Assembly (NCBI GenBank): GCA_963788225.1
Contig: CAWBGI010000001.1
Coordinates: 310,001-374,000, forward strand
Source: Sulfotelmatobacter sp963788225
GTDB lineage: Bacteria > Acidobacteriota > Terriglobia > Terriglobales > Acidobacteriaceae
Length of the DNA: 64,000 nucleotides
Direction: 5' to 3'
The notes below the pieces were generated by a model. That model did no database searches. It was given only the letters and a program-made list of their open reading frames with translations, and was not told the origin of the DNA. The position numbers were made by a program, and so were the translations under genes. Of this stretch, positions 1 to 7,027 are shown one piece after another; the stretch's first letter is position 1, and each line of letters begins with the position of its first letter.

Positions 1-35
1 CTGACGTGCTGGCCGCGGTCGAGGTGCCGAAGTGA
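1..35 (+). CDS. 3' end of a gene, probably a MoxR-family AAA ATPase (partial)
   Basis: Only the last ten codons are inside the window (reading from base 3, ending DVLAAVEVPK and a TGA at 33-35). The stop overlaps the GTG start of the DUF58 gene by three bases, which indicates translational coupling. MoxR ATPases are usually encoded directly upstream of DUF58 genes and often end in a similar 'ILxxVxxP' tail, so this identity is inferred mainly from context. The visible piece is too short to prove it. Confidence 0.45.
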   Translation, partial: DVLAAVEVPK

Positions 36-1411
36 GCATTCCCCGTCCGCTTGAGCCCCCGCCGATTGAAGCGCCTGCGCAACGTCGCGGCCGCTTCGGG
101 GGCGGCGCAGGGCCGCGGCTCTTGCTTCTTGCCGGCGTTGGCTGGGCGTGGATTATTCCCGCTTTATGGAACCGGACATTTCTGTGGGCGATGCTGCTTT
201 GGGATGGAATTCTGTTGCTCGCTTTTCTTGGGGATTGGCTGCGGCTTCCGCGTCCCCAACAACTTATTGTTCGCCGCGAATGGCGGAGTCCGCTCTCGAT
301 TGGAGTGGGCGCTCCGGTGAACCTCTCAGTGGCGAATGCGTCTTCCGTGAATCTTTGGGTCAGCGCCTACGATGAATTGCCGCCGTCGAACTGGTATACG
401 AGCAAAGCCGCGACCCTGAACGTGCCTGCGCGCGGAAAAAGCTCGATCAATTACGAATACACGCCTGGCTCGCGCGGCGATTTGCGCACGGGGAAAGTTT
501 TTCTTCGATATCGCTCCGGGTTTCTCATGGCAGAGCGCTGGGCGGTGGCCGATCTGCGGCAGACGGTGCGCGTCTATCCTAATTTTGAACATGCCCGCAA
601 GCATTCCGTCTATCTCGCGCGCAGCCGCCAGATCGAGCTGCAGATGAGAATGATGCGGTTGCGCGGCATGGGCTCCGACTTCGAGAGCCTGCGCGAATAT
701 CGGGAAGGCGACGAACTGCGCAACGTCTGCTGGACGGCGACGGCGCGCCGCGGAAAGCTGGTTTCGAAAACGTTTCGCGTGGAGCGCAGCCAGGCAGTTT
801 GGATCGTGCTGGATTGCGGCCGCCTGATGCGCGCCCGCACCGATGGTTACAGCAAACTCGATCGCGCGGTGGATGCGGCGCTCTGCCTCGCCCAACTCGC
901 AATCTACTCAGGGGACCGCGTCGGGCTTCTGGCCTACGGCCGCGCGGTGAATCAACGGGTCATCCCCGGCCGCGGCGCAGCGCAGATGCGCCACATTGTC
1001 GAGCAGCTTGCGGTGGTGCATGAGGAAGTTCCGGAAGCCGACCACGTGCGCGCCGCCGCCAGCCTGCTCACTCTGCAGAAACAACGCGGGCTGATCATCT
1101 GGATTTCCGATCTGGCGGAGAGCGCGATGACTCCCGAGGTGATCGAAGCCGCCGGGCAGATGCTCTCGCGGCACCTGCTACTGTTCATTGCGATTGCACA
1201 GCCGGAATTGAAGCTACGAGCGCGGCAAAGCCCCGCGTCGGCAACCGCCATGTACGAAGTGGTCGCAGCGCAGGAGATGGTCTACCGGCGCGAATTGCTT
1301 TTGGGACGCTTGCGCGAGCGCGGAGCGCTGTGCATGGAGGTTGAGCCGTCGCGCCTCTCGGCGGCGGTGCTCAACCAGTACCTCACGGTGAAAGAGCGGA
1401 ATCTGGTGTAG
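32..1411 (+). CDS. DUF58 domain-containing protein (MoxR-associated)
   Basis: 459 residues. DUF58 proteins accompany MoxR AAA ATPases and are thought to act with them in envelope assembly or metal-insertion chaperone systems; no enzymatic activity is established. After a basic, proline-rich N-terminus come two closely spaced hydrophobic segments (about residues 30-68), so it is membrane-anchored with the bulk in the cytoplasm. The family signature is clear around residues 210-255: G-SDFESLREY-EGDE-R-V-W-ATARRGKL followed by K-FRVE. The second half resembles a degenerate von Willebrand A fold (VLDCGR, then D-A). The GTG start overlaps the preceding stop. Downstream on the opposite strand is a SpoIIM-like gene and then an RDD gene, the usual companions of MoxR-DUF58 loci. 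Confidence 0.88.
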   Translation: MSIPRPLEPPPIEAPAQRRGRFGGGAGPRLLLLAGVGWAWIIPALWNRTFLWAMLLWDGILLLAFLGDWLRLPRPQQLIVRREWRSPLSIGVGAPVNLSVANASSVNLWVSAYDELPPSNWYTSKAATLNVPARGKSSINYEYTPGSRGDLRTGKVFLRYRSGFLMAERWAVADLRQTVRVYPNFEHARKHSVYLARSRQIELQMRMMRLRGMGSDFESLREYREGDELRNVCWTATARRGKLVSKTFRVERSQAVWIVLDCGRLMRARTDGYSKLDRAVDAALCLAQLAIYSGDRVGLLAYGRAVNQRVIPGRGAAQMRHIVEQLAVVHEEVPEADHVRAAASLLTLQKQRGLIIWISDLAESAMTPEVIEAAGQMLSRHLLLFIAIAQPELKLRARQSPASATAMYEVVAAQEMVYRRELLLGRLRERGALCMEVEPSRLSAAVLNQYLTVKERNLV

Positions 1412-1662
1412 CGCCGGCGTCGCGCTGGCAGCCTGCCCTGAGCGTGCCGAAAGGGCCAAGGTTCGTATCAGGGCATGGCTTCAGCCGTGCCGAAAAAGGC
1501 GCGCCTTCTATGCGCCTTCAGGCGCTGGCTGGGGCTGAAGCCCATTCAGTTTTCGCGTCCATTGGCATGGCTGAAGCCATGCCCTGATACGAACCTCGTG
1601 GAATAATCAACCCTCACACAGCGGAGTTTCGACAGAGCGAAGCCGCCGGGACGGCGGCGCTA
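1409..1662. repeat. TAGCGCCGGC-type short palindromes flanking the REP-like element
   Basis: A TAGCGCCGGCG motif begins at 1409 overlapping the DUF58 stop, and an inverted relative occupies 1642-1662 (inverse of TAGCGCCGCCGTCCCGGCGG). The same short GC-rich palindrome recurs at 47411-47431 and 49671-49691, always at gene ends. No function is visible beyond a likely hairpin. Confidence 0.5.
1459..1596. repeat. REP-like inverted-repeat element, copy pair A/B
   Basis: Two 33-base arms (1459-1491 and, inverted, 1564-1596) match with one mismatch. Each arm has the conserved core GGTTCGTATCAGGG followed by a short palindrome (GGCATGGCT..AGCCATGCC in the right arm). The spacer holds further small palindromes such as GCGCCTTCAGGCGC. 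A third copy lies at 11796-11827. The element sits between the convergent DUF58 and SpoIIM genes, where it could also stop transcription. Confidence 0.75.
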
Positions 1663-1672
1663 CTTTCTGTCG

Positions 1673-2626
1673 CTACTTTGCTTCGCGTCCGCCGCCCCAC
1701 AGGTATGCGATCAGCAGCGTGAAGAACGCCGCGGCTGCTATGAACTTCAAAGGTACGGGCGCTGACGACGGTGAAAAGAACGCTTCAATCGTTCCCGCCA
1801 CGATCAGCATAGGGATCACGCCCACCAGCAGACGAACTGCTTCCGTGCCGCCTACGGCGAGCGAATCCCGCCGCGACAATACTCCCGGAAACAACAGCGC
1901 GCGGGCGAGGCGCAGCCCCGCACCTCCGGCGATGAAGATTGCGGGCAGTTCCAGCACTCCATGTGGAGACACGAAGCTCCACAGCGGTATGCTCATGCCG
2001 TAGGTAGCGCAGGCTGTGCCAATTACTCCCATCATTAGTCCATTGAAGACGAGTTCGAAAAGCGTTCCGATCCCGCCAGTAATGCCTAGGGCGAAGGTCA
2101 CGAACGCCACCGAAAGATTGTTTGTCATAATACCGCTGGAGGCCTGCGGCTTGACCGACACAATTGAGTGCGTCCACATCTCATGGCGTTCGATGGTTGA
2201 CATCATTGCCGGCCCGACAAAATTGCGCATGTAGTCCGGGTCGGAGAGGCTAAAGACCACTCCTGCGATTGCACCCAATACAAAGAGAGCGGTCGCTATC
2301 GCCGTGTAGGGCAGAAACTGCCGAAAGATGCGCGGATAATCGCGGCTGAAGAACTGCCACACTCCGCCCACCGTCTTTTTTTGTCCGGAGTAAATTGCAT
2401 TGTGGGCGCGGCCCAGCAGTTGATTCAGATACCGCGATTGCTGCACACTGCTGGGGTCGCCCCGCACGGCGGAGAGGTCGGTGGCAGTCTGGCGGTAGAG
2501 CAATCCCAGTTCGCGCAATTCGCTGCGGCTCAGCGCATGCAGGCCTTGCTGCTTCACTCGCGCGAGCAGGGACTCTAGCCTCGACCAGTAGGTTTGGCGT
2601 TTGTTCAGCCAGGAAACGGAGATCAT
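1673..2626 (-). CDS. SpoIIM-like (stage II sporulation protein M family) membrane protein
   Basis: 317 residues from the ATG at 2626. The soluble N-terminal 100 residues (WLNKRQTYWSRLESLL, then RELGLLYRQ-ATDL) are typical of the non-sporulation SpoIIM/DUF95 proteins found beside MoxR-DUF58 and RDD genes. The rest has about five to six membrane segments, with the family pattern NN---AF--F--GI-GG-GT---L--NG and SPHGVLELPAI. It is presumably an inner-membrane partner of the MoxR/DUF58 system; the biochemical role is unknown. An in-frame ATG at 2680 has a better ribosome site (GGGAG, 5 bases) and would add an SKLGSKLGSK leader encoded by 12-bp repeats. I prefer 2626 because homologues begin near MI--WL. 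Confidence 0.85.
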   Translation of the reverse strand: MISVSWLNKRQTYWSRLESLLARVKQQGLHALSRSELRELGLLYRQTATDLSAVRGDPSSVQQSRYLNQLLGRAHNAIYSGQKKTVGGVWQFFSRDYPRIFRQFLPYTAIATALFVLGAIAGVVFSLSDPDYMRNFVGPAMMSTIERHEMWTHSIVSVKPQASSGIMTNNLSVAFVTFALGITGGIGTLFELVFNGLMMGVIGTACATYGMSIPLWSFVSPHGVLELPAIFIAGGAGLRLARALLFPGVLSRRDSLAVGGTEAVRLLVGVIPMLIVAGTIEAFFSPSSAPVPLKFIAAAAFFTLLIAYLWGGGREAK

Positions 2627-2628
2627 AA

Positions 2629-2664
2629 TTTTGGACCCCAATTTGGACCCCAGCTTGGACCCGT
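2629..2664. repeat. Three 12-bp tandem repeats at the divergent SpoIIM/RDD starts
   Basis: Three tandem units of the form NNTTGGACCCCA lie where the two divergent genes begin. Read one way they encode LDPN-LDPS-LDPS at the head of the RDD protein; read the other way they encode SKLG repeats upstream of the SpoIIM methionine. The period keeps both frames open. Each unit contains a possible TTG start for the RDD gene. Confidence 0.7.
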
Positions 2665-3419
2665 CGGGAAAGCTTACCATCGAAACTCCCGAACAGATCT
2701 CTCTGGAGTTTCCCTTGGCCGGACTGGGCAGCCGCGGCTATGCCCTCTCGGTCGATACGCTGATTCAGATTATCGCCGCCGTGGCGATCATTTTGATCGT
2801 TAAGTTCACCGTCCCGGATCTGGAACGAACCTGGGTGTCAGCGGCGAACTGGATTATTGCCGTAGAAATTTTTCTGCTCTTCTGCCTCTACTGGGGTTAC
2901 TTTGCAATCTTCGAGATTCTCTGGAATGGCCAGACGCCTGGAAAGCGCCAGGCCAAGATTAGAGTGATCAGCGCGAGCGGGCGGCCCATCACGGTGTTTG
3001 AAGGCATCGGCCGCAACTTCATGCGGGCGATCGACTCTCTTGGCATCTATCTGGTTGGAGCCGTGGTTTGCGCGATCGACAAACAGAATCGCCGGCTCGG
3101 CGACATGGTCGCGGGAACGGTGGTGGTGCATGAGGTCGAGGAGCAAGGCGTCTTCTACTGGTATGGTCAGGAAAAATCAGCTTCAGCTCCGTCTGTAACT
3201 CATGAAGTTGCGGCGCTGACCGAGCAAGAATTTCAACTGGTCGAAACATTTCTAACGCGACGGCTCGATATTCCTAACTTGCAGCGGCTCGCCTCGGCGC
3301 AGGCCATCGCAACGCGGATGGGAGAGCGGTTGCATATCCCGAAGGAGCAGCGGCCATCTGATGAAGCCTTTCTGGAAGAAATCTCGCGGCGCTATCGGGA
3401 TAGCGTGCGGCAGCGTTAG
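2631..3419 (+). CDS. RDD family membrane protein
   Basis: About 262 residues. RDD proteins are small membrane proteins of unknown, possibly transport-related, function. Visible landmarks are GLGSRGYALSVDTLIQ (the R-D pair of the first RDD segment), two hydrophobic stretches at about residues 40-62 and 75-100, and W-GQTPGKRQAKIRVI, the conserved loop before the third segment. The C-terminal 100 residues are soluble and charged. No ATG is available at the front; I chose TTG 2631, ten bases after GGAG. TTG at 2601, 2643 or 2655 are alternatives. It diverges from the SpoIIM gene with almost no intergenic space, so the two promoters must lie inside the opposite gene. Confidence 0.82.
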   Translation: MDPNLDPSLDPSGKLTIETPEQISLEFPLAGLGSRGYALSVDTLIQIIAAVAIILIVKFTVPDLERTWVSAANWIIAVEIFLLFCLYWGYFAIFEILWNGQTPGKRQAKIRVISASGRPITVFEGIGRNFMRAIDSLGIYLVGAVVCAIDKQNRRLGDMVAGTVVVHEVEEQGVFYWYGQEKSASAPSVTHEVAALTEQEFQLVETFLTRRLDIPNLQRLASAQAIATRMGERLHIPKEQRPSDEAFLEEISRRYRDSVRQR

Positions 3420-3745
3420 GGTTTTGTGCCTAAAGCGGTATCGCGCGGCGCTTGTTAAGCAGCAGGAGGCCTGGCTGGCAAAACCGAAGGCAAGTATCAG
3501 CTACGAATCAAGGATCCCGCCCGGTCGCTCTCCCGTTATTTTGGTCTATCCGCAGGGTCAACGGTGTAAGAAATCCTCGCCTTCATCCGGTCCCGCAGGT
3601 GTCCCGATCTCCGCTATCTCGTTGCCGACGCGAGGGTTGGTTGGGCTCGGGCTTTTTGGAACTTAGCATGCATGAATATTGGAGTCGCCGAGTCCATTTC
3701 GCCGTTAGGCAGCGCGCCCGCAACCGCTCTTACGGGAGGCAAATC
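3420..3745. other. Intergenic stretch with no recognisable feature
   Basis: About 325 bases between the RDD stop and the small gene at 3746. I see no convincing reading frame, hairpin or RNA gene. A strong ribosome site (GGGAGG) at its right end serves the small gene. Confidence 0.4.
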
Positions 3746-3913
3746 ATGTCTAGTTTCATGGCTAATATGGCTAATCAAGACAGGTCCGACTGGCGCCAAC
3801 TCTGCAAACAGGCCGCCACCGAAACCGACATCAGCAAGCTTCTGGAGTTGACCGATCAAATCCTCCGTCTGCTCGATGAGCAGAGCCAGAGGCCCGCGCA
3901 ACTCGCATCCTGA
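3746..3913 (+). CDS. Small conserved-looking helical protein (55 aa)
   Basis: A 55-codon frame starts at ATG 3746, seven bases after GGGAGG. The product is acidic and mostly helical (DWRQLCKQAATETD, then KLLELTDQILRLLDEQ), with one cysteine and no signal peptide or membrane segment. Similar 50-80 residue 'W-LC--A--E-D--KLLEL---I--LLDE' proteins are common in Acidobacteria, by memory and without a search. Its function is unknown. Longer in-frame extensions upstream lack a ribosome site. Confidence 0.6.
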   Translation: MSSFMANMANQDRSDWRQLCKQAATETDISKLLELTDQILRLLDEQSQRPAQLAS

Positions 3914-4120
3914 AGCCGCGTTTCCCTATCGGCAAAAATGAAGTGACACAAGTAAGTAGATAACTTCTTTCAAAATTGATTCGCCCCGAGAGTGCGCTAA
4001 TTCATAGCTGAAGCCCAAACGATTTATCGAGATCTGCGCGGCGCTGCTTCCGCCCCGCTCTTCTAACGGACTCCCATTCGATCACATCGCGGAAAACAAC
4101 GATCAAAGCGTGCTTGCAGT

Positions 4121-4149
4121 TTGACGATGGCGATGGCATTGACTATGAT
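4121..4149 (+). promoter_or_regulatory. Sigma-70-type promoter of the initiator tRNA gene
   Basis: TTGACG (4121-4126) and TATGAT (4144-4149) are separated by exactly 17 bases. The expected start, 5-8 bases after the -10 box, falls at 4154-4157, which is the first base of the mature tRNA (4155). Confidence 0.75.
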
Positions 4150-4154
4150 CGAAG

Positions 4155-4231
<77 letters not shown>

Positions 4232-4309
4232 AACCCTTCCATCGCTGAACTTCGAGGGCTGTTTCGGAGTTATTTGCTTCCCTCTTCCCTTTTCCGAACA
4301 CCTGCATTC

Positions 4310-4327
4310 TGGTGACCTCAGTCACCA
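4310..4327. promoter_or_regulatory. Operator-like palindrome upstream of the pilin promoter
   Basis: TGGTGAC-CTCA-GTCACCA is a perfect 7-bp inverted repeat about 46 bases upstream of the -35 box of the pilin operon. Its position suits an activator site, but no regulator can be named. It may also be only a short hairpin in the tRNA trailer. Confidence 0.35.
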
Positions 4328-4372
4328 CTCTTATTACAAAAGGCCAATAGATTTTCGTTGCACTGTGGTGCT

Positions 4373-4401
4373 TTGACGGTACCCCTGCCGCTCCCTACGA
4401 T
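4373..4401 (+). promoter_or_regulatory. Sigma-70-type promoter of the minor-pilin operon
   Basis: TTGACG (4373-4378), a 17-base spacer and TACGAT (4396-4401). The predicted start near 4408 gives a leader of about 147 bases before the first pilin ATG at 4555. The same TACGAT -10 box and 17-base spacing recur at the tRNA-Glu promoter in this window. Confidence 0.6.
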
Positions 4402-4554
4402 GAAGAATGCCGGCACTGTACGGAGGTGCCTGCAGGCCATGCTCTCCCGCAAGCTGCATGGGCTTTAAAGTCAGTGATTTGGACAGGGTGGAATTCCAGG
4501 AATCGCGCTTGGGACAGTACGCGAAACCGAGTTTTTGCCCGTCGAACAGGAATT

Positions 4555-5166
4555 ATGGCATCGCGCAAACAAAACGGCTTTTCACTACTGGAACTGGCCA
4601 TCGCCATCACCGTATCGATGATCCTGGCGGGGGCGGTTACGGTTACGATGCAGACCACATTCAAGCAGCAGTTAGTCAACGATGCCTACAACACCACGTT
4701 GACTACGCTGCGCCGGGCCCGCGATCAGGCAGCGGCTGACATGCGGGTTTACGTCGTCACCTTCAACCCTCCGAGCCCGGGAAACGGCGGCAGCATTGTC
4801 GTGACTCAAAACACCGCGGGAGGACCGGTTTTGATGACTTCCTATCTGCCTCCACAAGTTACATATCATTTGGAGCCGGGCATTCCGAACACGATTGCCA
4901 CGACTCCGGATGGTTTTGGCGTGGGGGCGAACATTTTCGATTTTGACCAGGCGCCGAGCGGGCCAGGCGGCAGCAACGTCATTTATTTTCAGCCCGACGG
5001 AAGTGCGGTGGATGCGCTGGGCAATGTCAACAACGGCGTGGTTTATCTGGGAACTCCGGGGCAACTTCCTACTTGCAGGGCGGTGACGCTGTGGGGCTAC
5101 ACCGGACGCGTCCGGGGATGGACACTGGTTGACGTCTCTAACGTATGGAGTTGGGTGCAATCATGA
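4555..5166 (+). CDS. Type IV minor pilin, FimT/GspH-like
   Basis: 203 residues. A class III (prepilin) signal is plain: MASRKQNG then FSLLELAIAITVSMILAG, with cleavage expected after Gly8 and Glu at position 5 of the mature protein. After the hydrophobic helix come a charged amphipathic segment (TTLRRARDQAAADM) and a beta-rich domain, as in GspH/FimT pseudopilins that prime pilus assembly at the inner membrane. I chose ATG 4555 because it gives the short basic leader expected, with AGGA just upstream; a longer frame from 4426 would bury the prepilin signal. It is the first gene of a four-gene operon; its TGA overlaps the next ATG by four bases. Confidence 0.88.
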   Translation: MASRKQNGFSLLELAIAITVSMILAGAVTVTMQTTFKQQLVNDAYNTTLTTLRRARDQAAADMRVYVVTFNPPSPGNGGSIVVTQNTAGGPVLMTSYLPPQVTYHLEPGIPNTIATTPDGFGVGANIFDFDQAPSGPGGSNVIYFQPDGSAVDALGNVNNGVVYLGTPGQLPTCRAVTLWGYTGRVRGWTLVDVSNVWSWVQS

Positions 5167-5786
5167 TCATCAAACGTTTGGCATCGTTGGGGCAGGCATC
5201 GTCGCGGCAAAGCGGCGAGTCCGGTTTCTCGCTTCTAGAAAGCGTTTTTGCCATGGTGCTTCTAGCCATCGGCATGCTGTGGACGCTCGCCGCCATCGGT
5301 TACGCGGTAGGCGCCAATCAGACCTCGCAAGAGGACATGATTGCCCGGCAGCTGGCGTCCGAGGCGATGGAGAGCATCTTCAATGCGCGCAATACGTCGC
5401 AGCTGGGTTTCAGCTCCATCAACAACGTGGGCGTGGGCGCAGGCATATTCATCGCCTTGCCATTACAACCAAAGTGTCCCGGGCCCGACGGTATTTTGGG
5501 GACGGCTGACGATGCACCTTGTCTGACGGCATCCGGAGCGGAATGCCCCAACGCGGGCATCGAATGCCTCACCGAACCCGGGCCCGATGGCATTTTGGGC
5601 ACGCCCGACGACGTGATTATCTCGCTGGCCAACTTCACACGAACGATCGCGATCACGCCGCTGGCGGAGGGCGGCACCACCGTCCCCACCTTGGTTCTGG
5701 TCACAATCACGATCAATTACACCGTCCCCAATCATGGGGGAACAAAGTCTTATGTGCTGGAAGAAGAGATTTCTTCGTACCACTAG
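5163..5786 (+). CDS. Type IV minor pilin, PilV-like, with two calcium-loop-like repeats
   Basis: 207 residues starting at ATG 5163 (ATGA overlap with the previous stop; GGAG lies upstream). The prepilin signal is ESG|FSLLESVFAMVLLAIGML. After the N-terminal helix the mature domain contains two near-identical acidic loops, PGPDGILGTADD (about residue 105) and PGPDGILGTPDD (about 138), which resemble thrombospondin type 3 / calcium-binding D-x-D-G turns. Cysteines beside each loop (CPGPDG, APCL, ECP, ECL) may form disulfides. PilV-type pilins join the tip complex with PilW and PilX. A calcium-dependent tip is an inference from the loops. Confidence 0.85.
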   Translation: MIIKRLASLGQASSRQSGESGFSLLESVFAMVLLAIGMLWTLAAIGYAVGANQTSQEDMIARQLASEAMESIFNARNTSQLGFSSINNVGVGAGIFIALPLQPKCPGPDGILGTADDAPCLTASGAECPNAGIECLTEPGPDGILGTPDDVIISLANFTRTIAITPLAEGGTTVPTLVLVTITINYTVPNHGGTKSYVLEEEISSYH

Positions 5787-5796
5787 AAAGGGCATC

Positions 5797-6966
5797 ATGC
5801 GGCGTGCACCCAAATCGAGTCGTGGATTTTCTCTGCTGGAGCTGACGATCTCGGCGGCCATTGGAGCCGTGATCATCGTGACGGCGGCGGATTTGTTCTC
5901 ACGCGCCATGAGGATCAGCTGGATCACTTCGCAGCGGGCGGAATTGCAGCAGGACTTTCGCGCCGCCAGCAATTTGTTGCAGCGCGACATCAGCATGGCC
6001 GGCGCGGGCGCTCTGGGGCAGCAAGGGCTGGCTACCAGCGCAGTGGGTCTGCCTTTCGGACTTGGCGTCAACCCGGTGTATCCGTGCAGCGGTTTAGTCA
6101 CTTGCAGCTACGTCAATGGCTTGCCTGTGGCGTATCCCACGTCGGGCGGCGCTCCTTACATCTACTCCATTATTCCCGGCCCCAACCTGGGAATTGTGGT
6201 GCCTGAGGGTCCCACCGACATCATCACGGTGGTCACGGCCGATGCCAGTCTCGCGCTGAATTGTTACACGGCATCGATCAATGCCGCGGCGACGGTTGTG
6301 ACTTTCCAGTTGCCCAGCCCGTTGCCTGGAACTTGTATCTTGCCGCCAACCACCGCCGTGCCTCAGCCTTTGAATGCCGCCGTTATCGGCTTGCAGGGCG
6401 GCGACATGATCCTATTTGGCACTAAAGCCGTGGGAGTGGTCACGGGCGCAGTCACCGCCTGTGCTCCGACCGGGACGAATACAGCTTGCTTTACTGTGCC
6501 ATTCGCAGGCACTGATCCGGGCCACATCAACCAGCCGACCGCGGCGAATGGAAGCCTCTTGCAGTTTGTCGGAGTCGGCGCCCCAGTCTCCACGGCCATA
6601 CCGGTCTCGGCGGTGCGGCTACTGACGGTCACCTACTATCTCGCCATTCCTCCCGCCACTGGCTTAACGACGTTAATGCGGCTGCAGAGCGGGAAGCCTC
6701 CAGCTCCCGTGGCGGAGAACGTGACTTATCTGAAGTTCACCTATGACGTCAATAACGGCGGAGTGGTGGACGCCAATCAACCGAGTCTGCCGGCGGGGAC
6801 GAACCCGGGAATGATCACAAAGGTGAACATCGCCCATATGGCCGTGCGCAGCCAGCAATCGAAATATGCGGGCGTCGGTTATCAGGGTCTCGATCTGCAG
6901 ACCTCGATCGCCGCCCGCAATCTGACTTCACAGCAGGAATACCCGATTTCGGGCACGGCATATTGA
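5797..6966 (+). CDS. Type IV minor pilin, PilW-like
   Basis: 389 residues from ATG 5797 (AAAGG upstream, ten bases after the previous stop). The prepilin signal reads MRRAPKSSRG|FSLLELTISAAIGAVIIV with Glu5. Next comes RAMRISWITSQRAELQQDFRAASNLLQRDISMAG, the usual PilW-type pattern before the beta domain. Several cysteines (PCSGLVTCS, NCYT, GTCILP, TACAP, TACFTV) suggest disulfide-stabilised loops. The domain is larger than in many PilW proteins. It is the third gene of the operon and likely part of the pilus tip with the PilV- and PilX-like products. Confidence 0.85.
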   Translation: MRRAPKSSRGFSLLELTISAAIGAVIIVTAADLFSRAMRISWITSQRAELQQDFRAASNLLQRDISMAGAGALGQQGLATSAVGLPFGLGVNPVYPCSGLVTCSYVNGLPVAYPTSGGAPYIYSIIPGPNLGIVVPEGPTDIITVVTADASLALNCYTASINAAATVVTFQLPSPLPGTCILPPTTAVPQPLNAAVIGLQGGDMILFGTKAVGVVTGAVTACAPTGTNTACFTVPFAGTDPGHINQPTAANGSLLQFVGVGAPVSTAIPVSAVRLLTVTYYLAIPPATGLTTLMRLQSGKPPAPVAENVTYLKFTYDVNNGGVVDANQPSLPAGTNPGMITKVNIAHMAVRSQQSKYAGVGYQGLDLQTSIAARNLTSQQEYPISGTAY

Positions 6967-7027
6967 CATGAATCTCATAACGGCGGAAGGAAAAAGGAAA
7001 TCGCTCGGGAAAACGAGGAGAAACACG

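Noticed and set aside
3420..3745. Possible gene or integrase fragment in the gap after the RDD gene
   Set aside because: Short frames exist (one ends LSRYFGLSAGSTV) but none has a start, ribosome site or convincing family pattern.
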